Shown here: piece by piece, positions 17,401 to 28,402 of the stretch
Numbering within the stretch: the stretch's first letter is position 1
Layout of the letters: each line of letters begins with the position of its first letter
Assembly (NCBI RefSeq): GCF_964340395.1
Contig: NC_135549.1
Span: 7,330,001-7,390,000 of the forward strand
DNA: 60,000 nt
DNA from: Glandiceps talaboti
Taxonomy: Eukaryota > Hemichordata > Enteropneusta > Spengelidae
Direction: 5' to 3'
The notes under the pieces: generated by a model
The model's database searches: none
The model's input: the letters and a program-made list of their open reading frames with translations, nothing else
Told to the model about the DNA's origin: nothing
Made by a program: the position numbers and the translations under genes

Positions 17401-19449
17401 ATACTTGGAGATACAAAATGTTCTTAGCCAACATGGCCTTTCCCTTACTATAAAACTTGACTTGTGGGAGAAACAGCATCACTGTGATCGCTGTTGAACG
17501 ATAAATTTAATACAATACTAAATCATTCTAGGTGGATAGGTCGAATTCTTTCATTTTTCAACATAATATTCAACAAATAAACTCGTGGCTGTGTCCAAAC
17601 TCTCAAAAGTATTGGAGCATTCTTTACCCACAGATAATACAGCTGTTATATATAACCCTGTATAACCTATAACTCAACTATATGGAATTGTTATGAACTG
17701 GTGTCCCTGTGGTCTGGACAAAACCGAAATGTTTCTTTATTCAAATTAATCTACAACATTTGATAATTTCCCCTATTATAGAATCTCTTATCACTCAACA
17801 TCGAAAAATAAACACATCAAACAAAGAAAGACAGACGTGTGCTCCGGGGAAAATGCCCGAAGGAAAGATCACAACGCGTACAGAGTGATTGGTAAATAAG
17901 AAAGACCCAACGATTTGAGCGGGAAAGTGTTGACGACATCTACCATGTACGTCAGACAGAGATCAGCTGGCAATTCTAACAACTCAAGATTTCCAAAGAA
18001 GAAACTCATAGAAACATAATATTACAATAACAATGATATAATTTAATACTTTCATTACATCCCATTAAAGGGCAACTTAAATGCAATACAGACATGAAAA
18101 TAAACAAAGGATTGTGAGTGAATACAGGAAAGTAGTTCGATTGAAGATAATATTACAATATGTAGGAAACAAAGTGACCGGTTTTAACAAATGTCTTTGA
18201 TTTAAATAGCTGCCATTACTTTTGTATTGAATTATTGTTTTAAACAGTACACTGGTTTGTAGAAATATATTTTTTTAAATGGCGCAGCGGTGAATACAAA
18301 ATCTCAAAAAGAAGTGATCAAGGGATATTTTCGTACCGAGTAACCCCTTTCCCTCCATTTTACGGAATAGGACGTATACTAATTTTTTTTTCCAGCGAAG
18401 ACTGTTTAGAGCGTTAGTGATTATCCACTGTACTAATGGTCATATTTTGGATTACTGAAAAGAGAGAAATTTTACCAGAATTCTGTGGAATTTTGACTGC
18501 CAATGGGCCTGGGAGCAACATAGTTTCTTTCAAGTGGATCGATAGATTGAAAGGCGCTTTCCGTCTTTCTTTGTACCTAAGTTTCTCGAATGGGTGCATT
18601 TGCCACAATGGTCATGAATAAAGGAATACAGGCTGATGAAATACCTGTAGATACAAACAGGTGTTGCATACTCCAGTTTGAAGGGAGGGGGGAGTATGGT
18701 TGGCTGTTCGATAGAAATTATTCTCTTGATTTGTCCGACAAGTATATTTTGTGACATCAAAGCAGGTCGGAAGTATCGTTATTCAATTTTAGGCATTGTA
18801 AGTAAATTATGAGTGTGAATAAATAAAAGTATTAGTTTGCATTTCAATGTAGGCAAATGTGTAAATTACATTTTGCTTCAATCTTTACAGTGCAGTATAT
18901 CGCTATGTACTCTGAGGGGGCATGCGTATTAGGAGTAGTAACGGGGTGTTGTATGCTATGGTATTGGTAACAAGGACCGATGTACATAGTGTGTTCGTGT
19001 TAATCAATCTATTTCATTAGATGTCATCTGACGTATCATATTACTTATATCAGAATGTAATGAACATGGTCAAAGTGACGCCTTGCCGTGTCCAATTAGG
19101 CAACTTTCGAGTGTTGCAGCCTGGGTTATTTGGCGTACACAATTTGAAATGTGAAAAGGTCATTTAACAGTAAGCAAAGCATTAATGCCAGTAATACTAT
19201 AGTCGATCACGAGAATACCAACATAATCAACCTGGCTACTCTTTCATTTTGATATCCTTATATAATAATTTTTCTTCTTTTAATATGTCTTTAACGTAAG
19301 GTTATACCCGATACCCTCTCCCCATAGGGACGCGTAGTATTTCTATGTATTGGTGTGGGAGCAAAGCAAAACTTGTTCGTTTACATTTCAATCAAAAATT
19401 TATCCAACATGATCCATGTAGTGTATTATCTTCGGAAGCTTAATGAGGA
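17401..19449. other. No gene seen
   Basis: AT-rich DNA with no repeat, RNA gene or exon that I can support. Frames around 18414-18760 on both strands are unrecognised. Confidence 0.6.
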
Positions 19450-19590
19450 TATGGGAGTAGGTTTTTTTTTACCATGGGAGTAATTTATTTTAGTTTTACC
19501 ATGAGTTGTTGTTTTGCCATGGGAGTATATTTTTTTTATAGTTTTACTATGGGAGAAGTTTTTTAGGTTTCATGGGAGTAGGTAAACAAG
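19450..19590. repeat. Degenerate tandem repeat of CCATGGGAGTA + T tract
   Basis: Five copies of (C)CATGGGAGTA or a close variant, spaced 30-45 bp, separated by T-rich tracts. Confidence 0.7.
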
Positions 19591-20077
19591 CGACCTATCG
19601 GTCAGAATAGCTCCGCTGTTTTTTTTTTTAATTTAATTTTTTATTTTGGTGACATGTAGAAGTGGTTCAGGTCTTCACTATGCAGTTTTGTTTTAGCGAT
19701 GCAATAAAGTGGTTAGTGGTTTCATATGATGTCTCACTATAAAACACATTTTACACAGAAGTTGGTAATGTATTGTACTTTTATACCATAGTCACCATTT
19801 TATAACAAAAATCTACTGTTATGAAAAATTGCACAAAATCTCAGAAAAAAATGACTGGGAAATGCACACAAGAAAAAGAAAAAAAGAGGATTTTGAGGTT
19901 GGCTATAAATAATTCCAGTGTCTTACAGCTGTAACCCTGGAAAATTTTAATGATGAATGAAATAAACTAGGGATCTAAAATAATTTTGAGGCAATTTCAA
20001 TTTCAATTTTCTAACAAATTTACAAAGTCAACAACATTCAACTTGTACTAGTTGTGGTAGATATATATAGGGAAGAA

Positions 20078-20629
20078 ATGTATTAATCGCCATCTTAGTT
20101 TCCGTACGGCGACAATCTCAAGTTAAGTACCCGGAAGAGAGTCATTCTCAGCCATACGTTACAGTGGTAACACTCGTTCATGTTCGGTTACCTTTCACAC
20201 AAAGAAAACACAACGAAATGGTTGAAATGATCTTTTTTTTATTTCTTTTCATCACAACAACAAAATCTGCGTGATTGATCAAAAGTGTTGTAAACTAAAC
20301 CAGAAAGAATTATCGGACTGGCTAAACTTCCCGATGAACTGGAGTAAGGTCCTACTACTTCCAAGTAAGCCTCGATAGTACTATAGTACGTGAGAAAATC
20401 GTCTCAAACTAGCGATACAACTTTCAAAATATAACTTGACATGTCTTCATTTGTTAGAGTTATACAATTCAAGACGGGTTTTCACTCGAAAACAACAATT
20501 CTGTGAATAATGACACTCTGAACGCAGCGATTTCTCGGACGATGTTACCACTGTAACGTATGGCTGACAACGACTTGCTTCCGGGTTAGTCCCTCGTGCA
20601 TACGGGTGGATTGTCGGCGATTAATACAT
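20078..20629. mobile_element. MITE-like element with ~90-bp terminal inverted repeats
   Basis: The left arm, about 20078-20172, and right arm, about 20543-20629, are reverse complements with small gaps. Matching landmarks are ATGTATTAATCGCC, ACCCGGAAG and CAGCCATACGTTACAGTGGT. The 370-bp interior has no coding frame, so this is non-autonomous. It is markedly richer in CpG than its surroundings, which suggests recent insertion or lack of methylation. A clear target-site duplication was not seen. Confidence 0.85.
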
Positions 20630-21479
20630 ACATCGTCTGATATTTTAATTCACAGTGTTTCTTGTGACCGGCGCCTGTCAGCAGACTCTGCCATTTTTTT
20701 CATCATTCCATTGTATTTAAACCTTGTACTTGACATTTCGCAATATTTATAATTCTCAACAAAATACCTCAACATGCCTCACTTCGCTCGTACTCAAAGC
20801 AGCCCCGCGCGGTATGATCACTGACACTGATGACATGATGAGAGAGAACCTTTTCGGATTTACATGTAAAACGGGGAAAGATACGCAAAACATAATGCAA
20901 AGTCTAAAGCCAAATTAAAGTTGTAATTATTTTAATTATTTTTACTTGCCAAATATTTGCATTTTGGAAAGGCAAGACACGTTCATGTCGTTTAACTTTA
21001 CATGTGAACTGTCGGCCATAACTTCAACCGCATGTCTGGCATGCCCTTCCTTACGCAAGTTGTCTGAATTCTGGTTCACTGTCATTCCAAATTGCACGAC
21101 AATATAGAATTAACCACAAGTTACATGTTATCTGAAAACATCACACTTTTATAGTGGGTCTGAAGTGTGATTTTAGTGAGTACCAAGAACGTCCTGTGTT
21201 GATACTCAAGATGCTTGCTGTGGAAAATCGCTCGGTCAAATGAGGTCACCTTCAGCTTCTGGTCGAATCAGGATAGAGTATGCAAATGAGGATGTTGCGG
21301 ACTGATTTGAAGTTTACAACCCTGTTTCGAACAAACGCTTGTCATTTGGGCGCCCAATGCGTAGAATTATGACTATAGCACATATTACATTGCTTGTTTG
21401 ACGTCAATAGTGTCTTTTGAAAAGTGGCAGTTTACTTAAAGTCTCGTCGACTGATTTCCAATATGGCGTCGGTCATTAT
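20630..21479. other. No gene seen
   Basis: Between the MITE-like element and the 21.5 kb repeats; relatively CpG-rich and contains one CRE palindrome. Confidence 0.55.
21399..21406. promoter_or_regulatory. Perfect CRE palindrome
   Basis: TGACGTCA in TTTGACGTCAATAG. Confidence 0.3.
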
Positions 21480-21900
21480 GCTCATTAACATATTCATTTT
21501 TTTTTCAAATTACAAAAAAAAAATCATAAAAAATAAAAATGAGGATGTGCTGACTTGAAATTAACAAATCTGAGTAAGCTACCCCCTGCGCATCAACACG
21601 CCAGATATCAAAGCAATCTAATAAGAGGTTTTCAAGGAGTTGATGAAAATGACATTTTATGAAAAAAAATCATAAAAAATTGAAAATGGCACAGATCAAC
21701 TTGGCATGAACAAATCTGAATAGCCTCCCCCCAGGGAACATGCACACCAAATATCGAAGAATTCCGACTGTCACTTCCGGAGTAGATAGTAAAAATATAA
21801 AAGTTTGACGGACACCTATGATTCACTCTACTCTCTATACCTCAATACCCACCTATACCTAAAGCTACGCTTTCAGCTTTCGCTGACAGCGGAGCTAAAA
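21480..21900. repeat. Two diverged direct copies of a dispersed-looking repeat, ending in a hairpin
   Basis: About 21505-21625 and 21660-21780 share AAAAATCATAAAAAAT, then AACAAATCTGA.TA and CATGCACACCA/CATCAACACGCCA followed by AATATC.AA. After them come TTTGACGGACACC and the hairpin-like AGCTACGCTTTCAGCTTTCG...CAGCGGAGCT. No protein. It looks like the decayed end of an interspersed element. Confidence 0.55.
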
Positions 21901-22584
21901 AACTACTCACATGGTTTTAACAAAAACTACTCGTGTCCTCATAACATGTCAGATTTCTGTGCCTCGATTGAACAGCGCCCTCTAAGGGTGATAATAGATC
22001 GAACTGCACTGTGGCATATAGCACAGTCGACAGTTCAATTTCTTGTATCACAGAGGTATTCTGAAATCAAATTACTGAATAAACTCCGAGTATGAAGTTC
22101 TATAGTTTTACAACTGGTATCCTTGTAACTTACATTCTACACTCAACTGGCCTCCCTCCTCACTAGAACAGTCTATGGATGGACGGTTTACTATATAAGC
22201 CATACCATTTTTCTCAAGTGTGGAATACTGGTATTTACTGTGAAAAGAAAATCATATTACAGTAATACCAGCTACATTCTTCTTGTACAAATACTGGAGG
22301 GTTTTTTCCCCCAAAATACTATTTGGTACTTCTTTCATCAGGAAAGGTTTTAAAGTTGTATCATAACAGTTCATAAAGGATGTCATACAACTATAGTATT
22401 ATTTGTTAGATCACAGTAATGAACAAATCAGACTACATTGTAAAGTAGAGGGAATAGTAAAACATTATTAATTATTAAACTTAAAACGCCTACCCCACTC
22501 CATTACTACTGTGTCAAAAACAGACCTTGCAGCTGCTGTTGAAGCCACTGACAAAAATTTACATCCAAAATCACACAAAACAAA
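21901..22584. other. Transition from CpG-containing to CpG-poor DNA
   Basis: CpG is frequent up to about 22160 and nearly absent afterwards; no gene is seen. This is the likely intergenic edge of the ERC transcription unit. Confidence 0.55.
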
Positions 22585-22605
22585 GTTCAGTTCAGTCTCA
22601 TACAA

Positions 22606-22611
22606 TTTATT
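22606..22611 (-). terminator. Candidate distal poly(A) signal AATAAA of ERC
   Basis: AATAAA on the minus strand follows a T-rich stretch. About 25-40 nt downstream comes the U/GU-rich run TTTGTTTTGTGTGATTTTGG, the usual arrangement of a cleavage site. It sits within 0.5 kb of the CpG-density boundary. Confidence 0.45.
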
Positions 22612-24173
22612 CAAAAACAAAAACAAAAACTTCATTGCAACCCCACTTTTGAAGATTCAATACACAATTACGGAAATGTTAATGTGAGAAAAAGGAAAAA
22701 CATGAAAAAGTAAGAATACAAAATATACAAAACAACACATGAACTTAGGCAATTGCAAAGACAATGGCTACCACAATGTGGTAGTTCTGTGTCTCTAACT
22801 CAACTATTGCTTTGACAGCAAATATCAAAGAATAAATGAAACATGTGGCAGTTAGATGTACCACAAACAATGGTATTCTTCTTTACTTTAGGTGACAATA
22901 GGAATCAAATACTTTGACACTTGCAATGCTACATAATACTAAAAATCTTCTAAGAAAATTTCGACTTTGAGAAATGTATTGCAACTTCTGAAATACACCA
23001 TAACTTTTGAGTTTCTGTCAAAGATATTGAAATTCAGATTATGAAGGCTTTTTATTAAGTGGTGGTTTCAGTATTTTGCACTTTTTAGCAGATTGCACTT
23101 TTGTCATTTATTTCTACCATTTGGCATCTACTTCGTTCAAAAATTTACAAAGTAACTAATTTGATCAACATATATGTAAAGTTAAATGTTAAAACTTCCT
23201 TTTTTTGTTAGAATTGCAGCACATGTCCTTAACTCTTACTAAATAAACTGACAATGTATCTACCCTGGTAATAATTACTGACAACGTATTTGGATTGAGA
23301 CTCTTTGATAGGTGTCAATTTATAAGATGACTTTTTTTGTGTGTATGAGAAAAGTGTATTAGGCAACAAAATGATGTAGTTGGCTTTAAAATTTAAGTAA
23401 TATGACATAATGATTATATTTTTTTTTGTGAATTAAATAATGTTGTTGAATGGAAACAGACACATATAACATGTCATCTGACAACATGAAACCCATGTGG
23501 CGGACATTTCCATGCTTGTTATACATAGGTATTGACAACACTTCAGAAAACAAGTCTGTACAAGGTTGGTATTTTCTAAACAGTTTTGCTATGTACCATA
23601 GTATTACAGTACATATGTATAGAGGTGTCAATTCATTTTCAACAGTAGTAATTGAGTAAAAAAATGGCTTGAGCAACTGAGCAAGCTTTTTCAATACGTT
23701 ACTATTACTGATACTCTATATAACCTGTCTGACATGTTGTCTTTACCTACCTATAACATACTATAAAAACACAAGATGAAAATACATGACTGTAAAACAA
23801 ACACCTTTGTGCATGGTAGTGATTTGTTGATATTTTCTATACATTCTAAAAGTGAACATAAAGTGAGTGTTCTTTTTATCTGTAGTAACTAGAAACCAAA
23901 ATTTGCAAGAATCGCCCACTCTTGTTTTTCGTAAACCGGGGCTTCTACAGGGTCTAATCTTACTTGTTTTTCTGTCAAATATGCCATGGAACTTGTATAG
24001 ATAAAGATAACATTTGATATAATGCCTGCTGATGATGATATAGGTGTGACAAGACTACAACCACAGGATTTCAAACATTCCCCAGAAGTCACCAACACCA
24101 TAACCCTGTTTATGATCAGTTCAAAAGTTACAAAATTGCATGTAGTTGGTAAGTACTTCTATTAAAGTAGACA

Positions 24174-24200
24174 GAGATAGAGAGAGATAGAGAGAGTGAG
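24174..24200. repeat. Short GA/GATAGA tract
   Basis: AGAGATAGAGAGAGATAGAG-type simple repeat. Confidence 0.8.
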
Positions 24201-26649
24201 TGAAATGTAATGTTATATAAACATTGTCTAGATTGACAACCTTTCTTCTACACTTACTACATTAAACAGTGTGGATCATGATACTAGTATAGTATTAGTA
24301 GTAGTCGTAGTGGAATAGTAAGTTCACAGGCACTTTCTTCTTTGCACCATCATTATCATCATAAAATGAGTTGTCCAAAAGTAAGGGCATCGTTGTGACC
24401 AATACATTTATTAATAATCTATTAACATAAAAACTTTCAATATATAGACACAAATTTGCTAAATATATTATTAAATTATAATCTGAAATGGGAGAGGCAA
24501 GTTGTGGTGAGCTTACATATGCTCTATGGCATTCATGTGATTGTATTGCTGAGTAGTTTTTTTTTTATATCAAGAAAAATTCATCCTAAAGTGTGCAAGG
24601 ACTTGATACTAATGGTTTAAAACATCAAGTGATCTAAAAACTTTGATGCAATACTTATAGGGGCAGAAGCTGACTTTATAGGTTTTTGTGGATAATTATT
24701 TCCTGCATATTAAAAGGTACTAGTAGTATACTTAAAGTATACTTAATAATCTCTCACTATTGGCAGAACTTCCACCTTATATACAGGCACTGGATGACAT
24801 CATTTAGTACATATATACTAGAATCCATTAACTATGCTATCAATACCAGAAGACAATTTTCATGCCATCGAAGGCATGCATTGACATTAACATTGAACTA
24901 GTACCGGGTATAGTTGAATTGAGGGTTGAATTTTCATGCCAGTAAAAAGACTTATAAAGTCAGCTTATGCCACTTGAATGCTAAACACTACATACTACAT
25001 ACTAAATGTAATATAAACTTCTGTTCTAATCATGTCACTGTACTAACAACAACAACATCATCATGAAATGTTACATTTCTGAAGAGAGACAGCTAGGATT
25101 CACTCAAACACCATATCATGTATATTTCACCTTGACATGGCATCGTTCTAAATATTTCTAACAATGTATTTCATTTTTTTCCTGAATCACCACACAGCTG
25201 ATGTATGCAATGAAACTGTAACAATGCAAGTCATTCACTCAGTTCTACTAATGAACAGTTCTACCTATGAATCGGACGATCCTAATTTTTTTCATTACAG
25301 GAATCTACCATCTTATCCATACTAGCTCTATAATACTACAAATCTACTGGGTTTACTTGGCATTTGTCCATCCTAAAATCACGTTGTTTTTTTTTACATC
25401 ATCTTTCATCTCGCCCTACATAATACAATTGTACATTATTCTACAGAACAAAGTTTTTAAAAGATTTTTTTTTACAATTACTTTTCAACAATGTAATTAC
25501 ACTAACTTGTCAATAAGAGGCACAGCCTGGTTAAAGTCCAGTAACAGAGACCATGCAAAGTTTGAATATATTGGACAAGAAATGGTTGACTCTCACTCAC
25601 TCACACGATATCAAGTTGACTTGGAATTTATCATTAAATTGATGTACTAGAAATAGGTACAACAACGATGAATGAGAATAACAAGAGATGAAATAATGGA
25701 TGCATATCAGTACAAGATTGGGTTTTGATACCATACCCGTATTATTTACACAGTTTACTTTAAAGCAGTAATTCAGTCGTAGCATTTTTTCACATTTACT
25801 TCGTCAAATTTGATGACTGCATTGTGGGTCATCTCACATTCACACCTCACCTGTTATGTTATGTTGAACTGCAATTTTACAGATATATCAGAATAAATTT
25901 TTTGATAGACAGGGGTGATGTTTTCAATTATTTCTTTATAAGAGTAATGTGCATTCAACTTTGTCTGTTACTTTCTTGGTACTATGTTCAATACCAAATA
26001 TCATTGCATACATAGGATTTATCTTTCATCAAAGTTTTAAGTCATTTGCCGAAGTCTTTCTGTACATCCTTTTCAAATGTTCTTGTCCATACACAGCTTT
26101 CCCTGCACACTCAACATGGTCAGGAACTTAGATTTACATTCTGGTTCCTCTAGGTTCATTTTAGATTATGAGTGGTCTGATTTGTATTCACTTTGCAGCA
26201 CAGTCCAAAGCTATATCAAATAATGTACCAATGCCCTGCATAGAGAAATGAAAAGACTGGTCAGTAAAGGTTTACTTGTAACAGACAACACAACATGTAT
26301 GGTAGGATAGACAATGGATGAAAACACAAAATGGTTAGCGATGGAACCAATGCTATCAACCCAACTGATGTAACTGACAGCCTGGCTACCCCAGTAAGTT
26401 TTCTGTTTTATCAGAAATTGACTACTTGTACTACATTAAGATATCCCTTGGAACATTCACATTCAATATATATGACCAATCAACCATGTAATTTTCCAGT
26501 TCTAGTCTGTTGTTTCTTATTTTATCCAATTAACATATCTGAGAATCTCATCAAGATAATCTGCTATATGATCATTATACTTTACTCTAAATAGACATAG
26601 TAGCAGGGTTATCAGTTCAGTAGCTTTTGACTTTAAGTCCTTCACAGAC

Positions 26650-26673
26650 GTACACACAGACAAACACAGACAA

Positions 26674-26704
<31 letters not shown>

Positions 26705-26720
26705 GACAGACACACACACA
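26650..26720. repeat. (CA)n/(GACA)n microsatellite
   Basis: Imperfect ACACACAGACAAACACAGAC followed by about 14 CA units and GACA units. Confidence 0.95.
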
Positions 26721-27581
26721 CCCATCCACCTCTGACCTGCTCCAGTTTCTGTAAATAATCACTGGAAATTGACTTTTTAATATTTCTGTTATTTCATCTA
26801 ACAGATTAATCTACTTAGAAAGTTGCTGTTCTGATATTGTTAATAACACTGCCCTCAATATAATATTTCTCAATATATTATCTTTCCTCATTAACACAGA
26901 AGCAAGAAGTCCCTGTGGTGATTTCTGAATAGCATTTCAAATCGGTTTTAATAGGAAAGCTGTCATAGGGAAAATGACTAGCCAGGATGATAGCATGGGT
27001 TCCAGTTGGGTGAAACAGTGTGTAAGAACAGAATACAGTACAAACAGTACATTATGGTGTCTGATCTGTAAAGTAAGGGAAATCAGTTATGGTTTGTGAG
27101 AAAATCAACAGAGTTAGTAGGTAAAATGTGACACAGTTAGTCAACACACACACGATGGGTTAAATACATACATACATACATACAGTACTATGACTATACA
27201 CAACACAACGCAAACAATGGTAATTGGACATACTGATTTCATGAATGCATTTTGTGGATGCAATGTACGATATCTGTGGATGTGTTAATGTGTAAGTGAT
27301 GAAACACACAATCAGTGTATGTAAACATAATGTACATGTTGTAATATGAGGGTTAAGATGAAACATGTAATAAGTTAGTTAATTTCCGTTTCACATTTAG
27401 TGTTAGTAAATATTACTCTTTATCAAACAAAAAAGAAGACATCCATTGGCAATTAAAATCAGAAATATTGCTGTAACACACATACACAGATTTGACTTGT
27501 CAATATAAATAGAGTACTGTGAGACATATATGGTGGTGGTCAATCATGGAGTGATAGTACATGATTCACCTCATATGCAAT

Positions 27582-27690
27582 GATGCCCAGTCCGGCTAGT
27601 CAACAACATGCATGGTACACAGACAAACATGCCAAGGATGCCCAGTTCAGCTAGTCAACAACATGCATGGTACACAGACAAACAAGGCAT
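27582..27690. repeat. Two tandem copies of a 55-bp unit
   Basis: GATGCCCAGT.C.GCTAGTC starts at 27582 and 27637; the rest of the unit (AACAACATGCATGGTACACA) is identical. Confidence 0.92.
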
Positions 27691-28104
27691 ATAGCCTTTT
27701 GCAAGTGTGTCAATATTTCCCACCCTTCATAGTATGATTATTAATAACACTTTCACTAATTTTTGTTGTTATTTCAGATTTACCAAATATTCAAAGGGAC
27801 ATTCTTAGTCTAGTATGAAGAATTTCATTTGATAAACAAACCAATTTTGAAATAGTACAAGTTGTACAGAGATGTTCACAGAAAGCAGAAGTGTGTGGTG
27901 TGGTAACTCAGCTGAGGGTGTCAGCTGTTTAATACAGCAATATTATATTATATATTATTATATTACATGTAATTATTTTCTTTCTAAATGACTATTCAAA
28001 TATTTGACTAGAATAATTTCTTTTAGCCTGATTTATATTTTGTCCATCTTCTGATGAATAGATTGACTTTGAATAAAAAAATTCCACTTGTCTAGACTGT
28101 CAAT

Positions 28105-28110
28105 TTTATT
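28105..28110 (-). terminator. Candidate proximal poly(A) signal AATAAA of ERC
   Basis: First AATAAA hexamer after the ERC stop that I could find, about 266 nt downstream on the minus strand, followed by a T-rich stretch. It would give a short 3' UTR isoform. Confidence 0.35.
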
Positions 28111-28375
28111 ATGAACTTTGATAATTCCACATTTTTGTTTGACTGAGGGAGGCAAAACTTTCCAAATTAATATTGCATAAATTAAAATATCAAGACAGAC
28201 TTGCAAGTAGTAAAGGTACTAAGATCTTTTTTCATTTGTTTGAAATTAAAAGACTGATTTAACAAAGTAAGAGTTACAAACACCTATACAAGTACATGCT
28301 GAGACTCAGGGTGAGAGTGAGAGAGAGGAAGCAATTTACCCATTGCAAGCATGATTTAAATGCTATTATATCCTT

Positions 28376-28402
28376 TCAAGCCCAGATGCCTTCTTCTTCA
28401 TC
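28376..28402 (-). CDS. ERC: ERC terminal exon N: PDZ-binding tail DEEEGIWA and stop
   Basis: Acceptor CATCATTCCAG|GATGAAG in phase 0, then eight codons DEEEGIWA and TGA at 28378-28376. The GIWA ending is the class-specific ligand for the RIM PDZ domain in ERC 'B'-type isoforms (ERC2 ends DDEEGIWA) and in nematode ELKS. It joins directly to SPSPDQ, giving the same SPDQ-DEE junction as vertebrates. Too short for any ORF finder, but unmistakable. Confidence 0.95.
   Translation of the reverse strand, partial: DEEEGIWA

Larger units (their letters stand above)
22585..28375 (-). other. ERC: Putative ERC 3' untranslated region
   Basis: No exon or gene was recognised on either strand between the ERC stop and about 22.6 kb. 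The interval is AT-rich and CpG-poor like the ERC introns and unlike the DNA to its left. It ends near a well-formed poly(A) site (22606-22611). Shorter transcripts could use AATAAA at 28110-28105. It contains a CA repeat at 26.65 kb, a 55-bp duplication at 27.58 kb and small open frames (for example minus 23889-24101, plus 25267-25650) with no recognisable product. Inference only; RNA evidence is needed for the true end. Confidence 0.4.

Noticed and set aside
23889-24101. Minus-strand 70-codon frame ending EKQEWAILANFGF
   Set aside because: Looked somewhat protein-like, but no splice partner or family was found; probably part of the 3' UTR.
25267-25650. Hydrophobic 127-codon plus-strand frame
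   Set aside because: It is Phe/Ile-rich as expected from T-rich DNA and lies antisense in the putative ERC 3' UTR; no motif.
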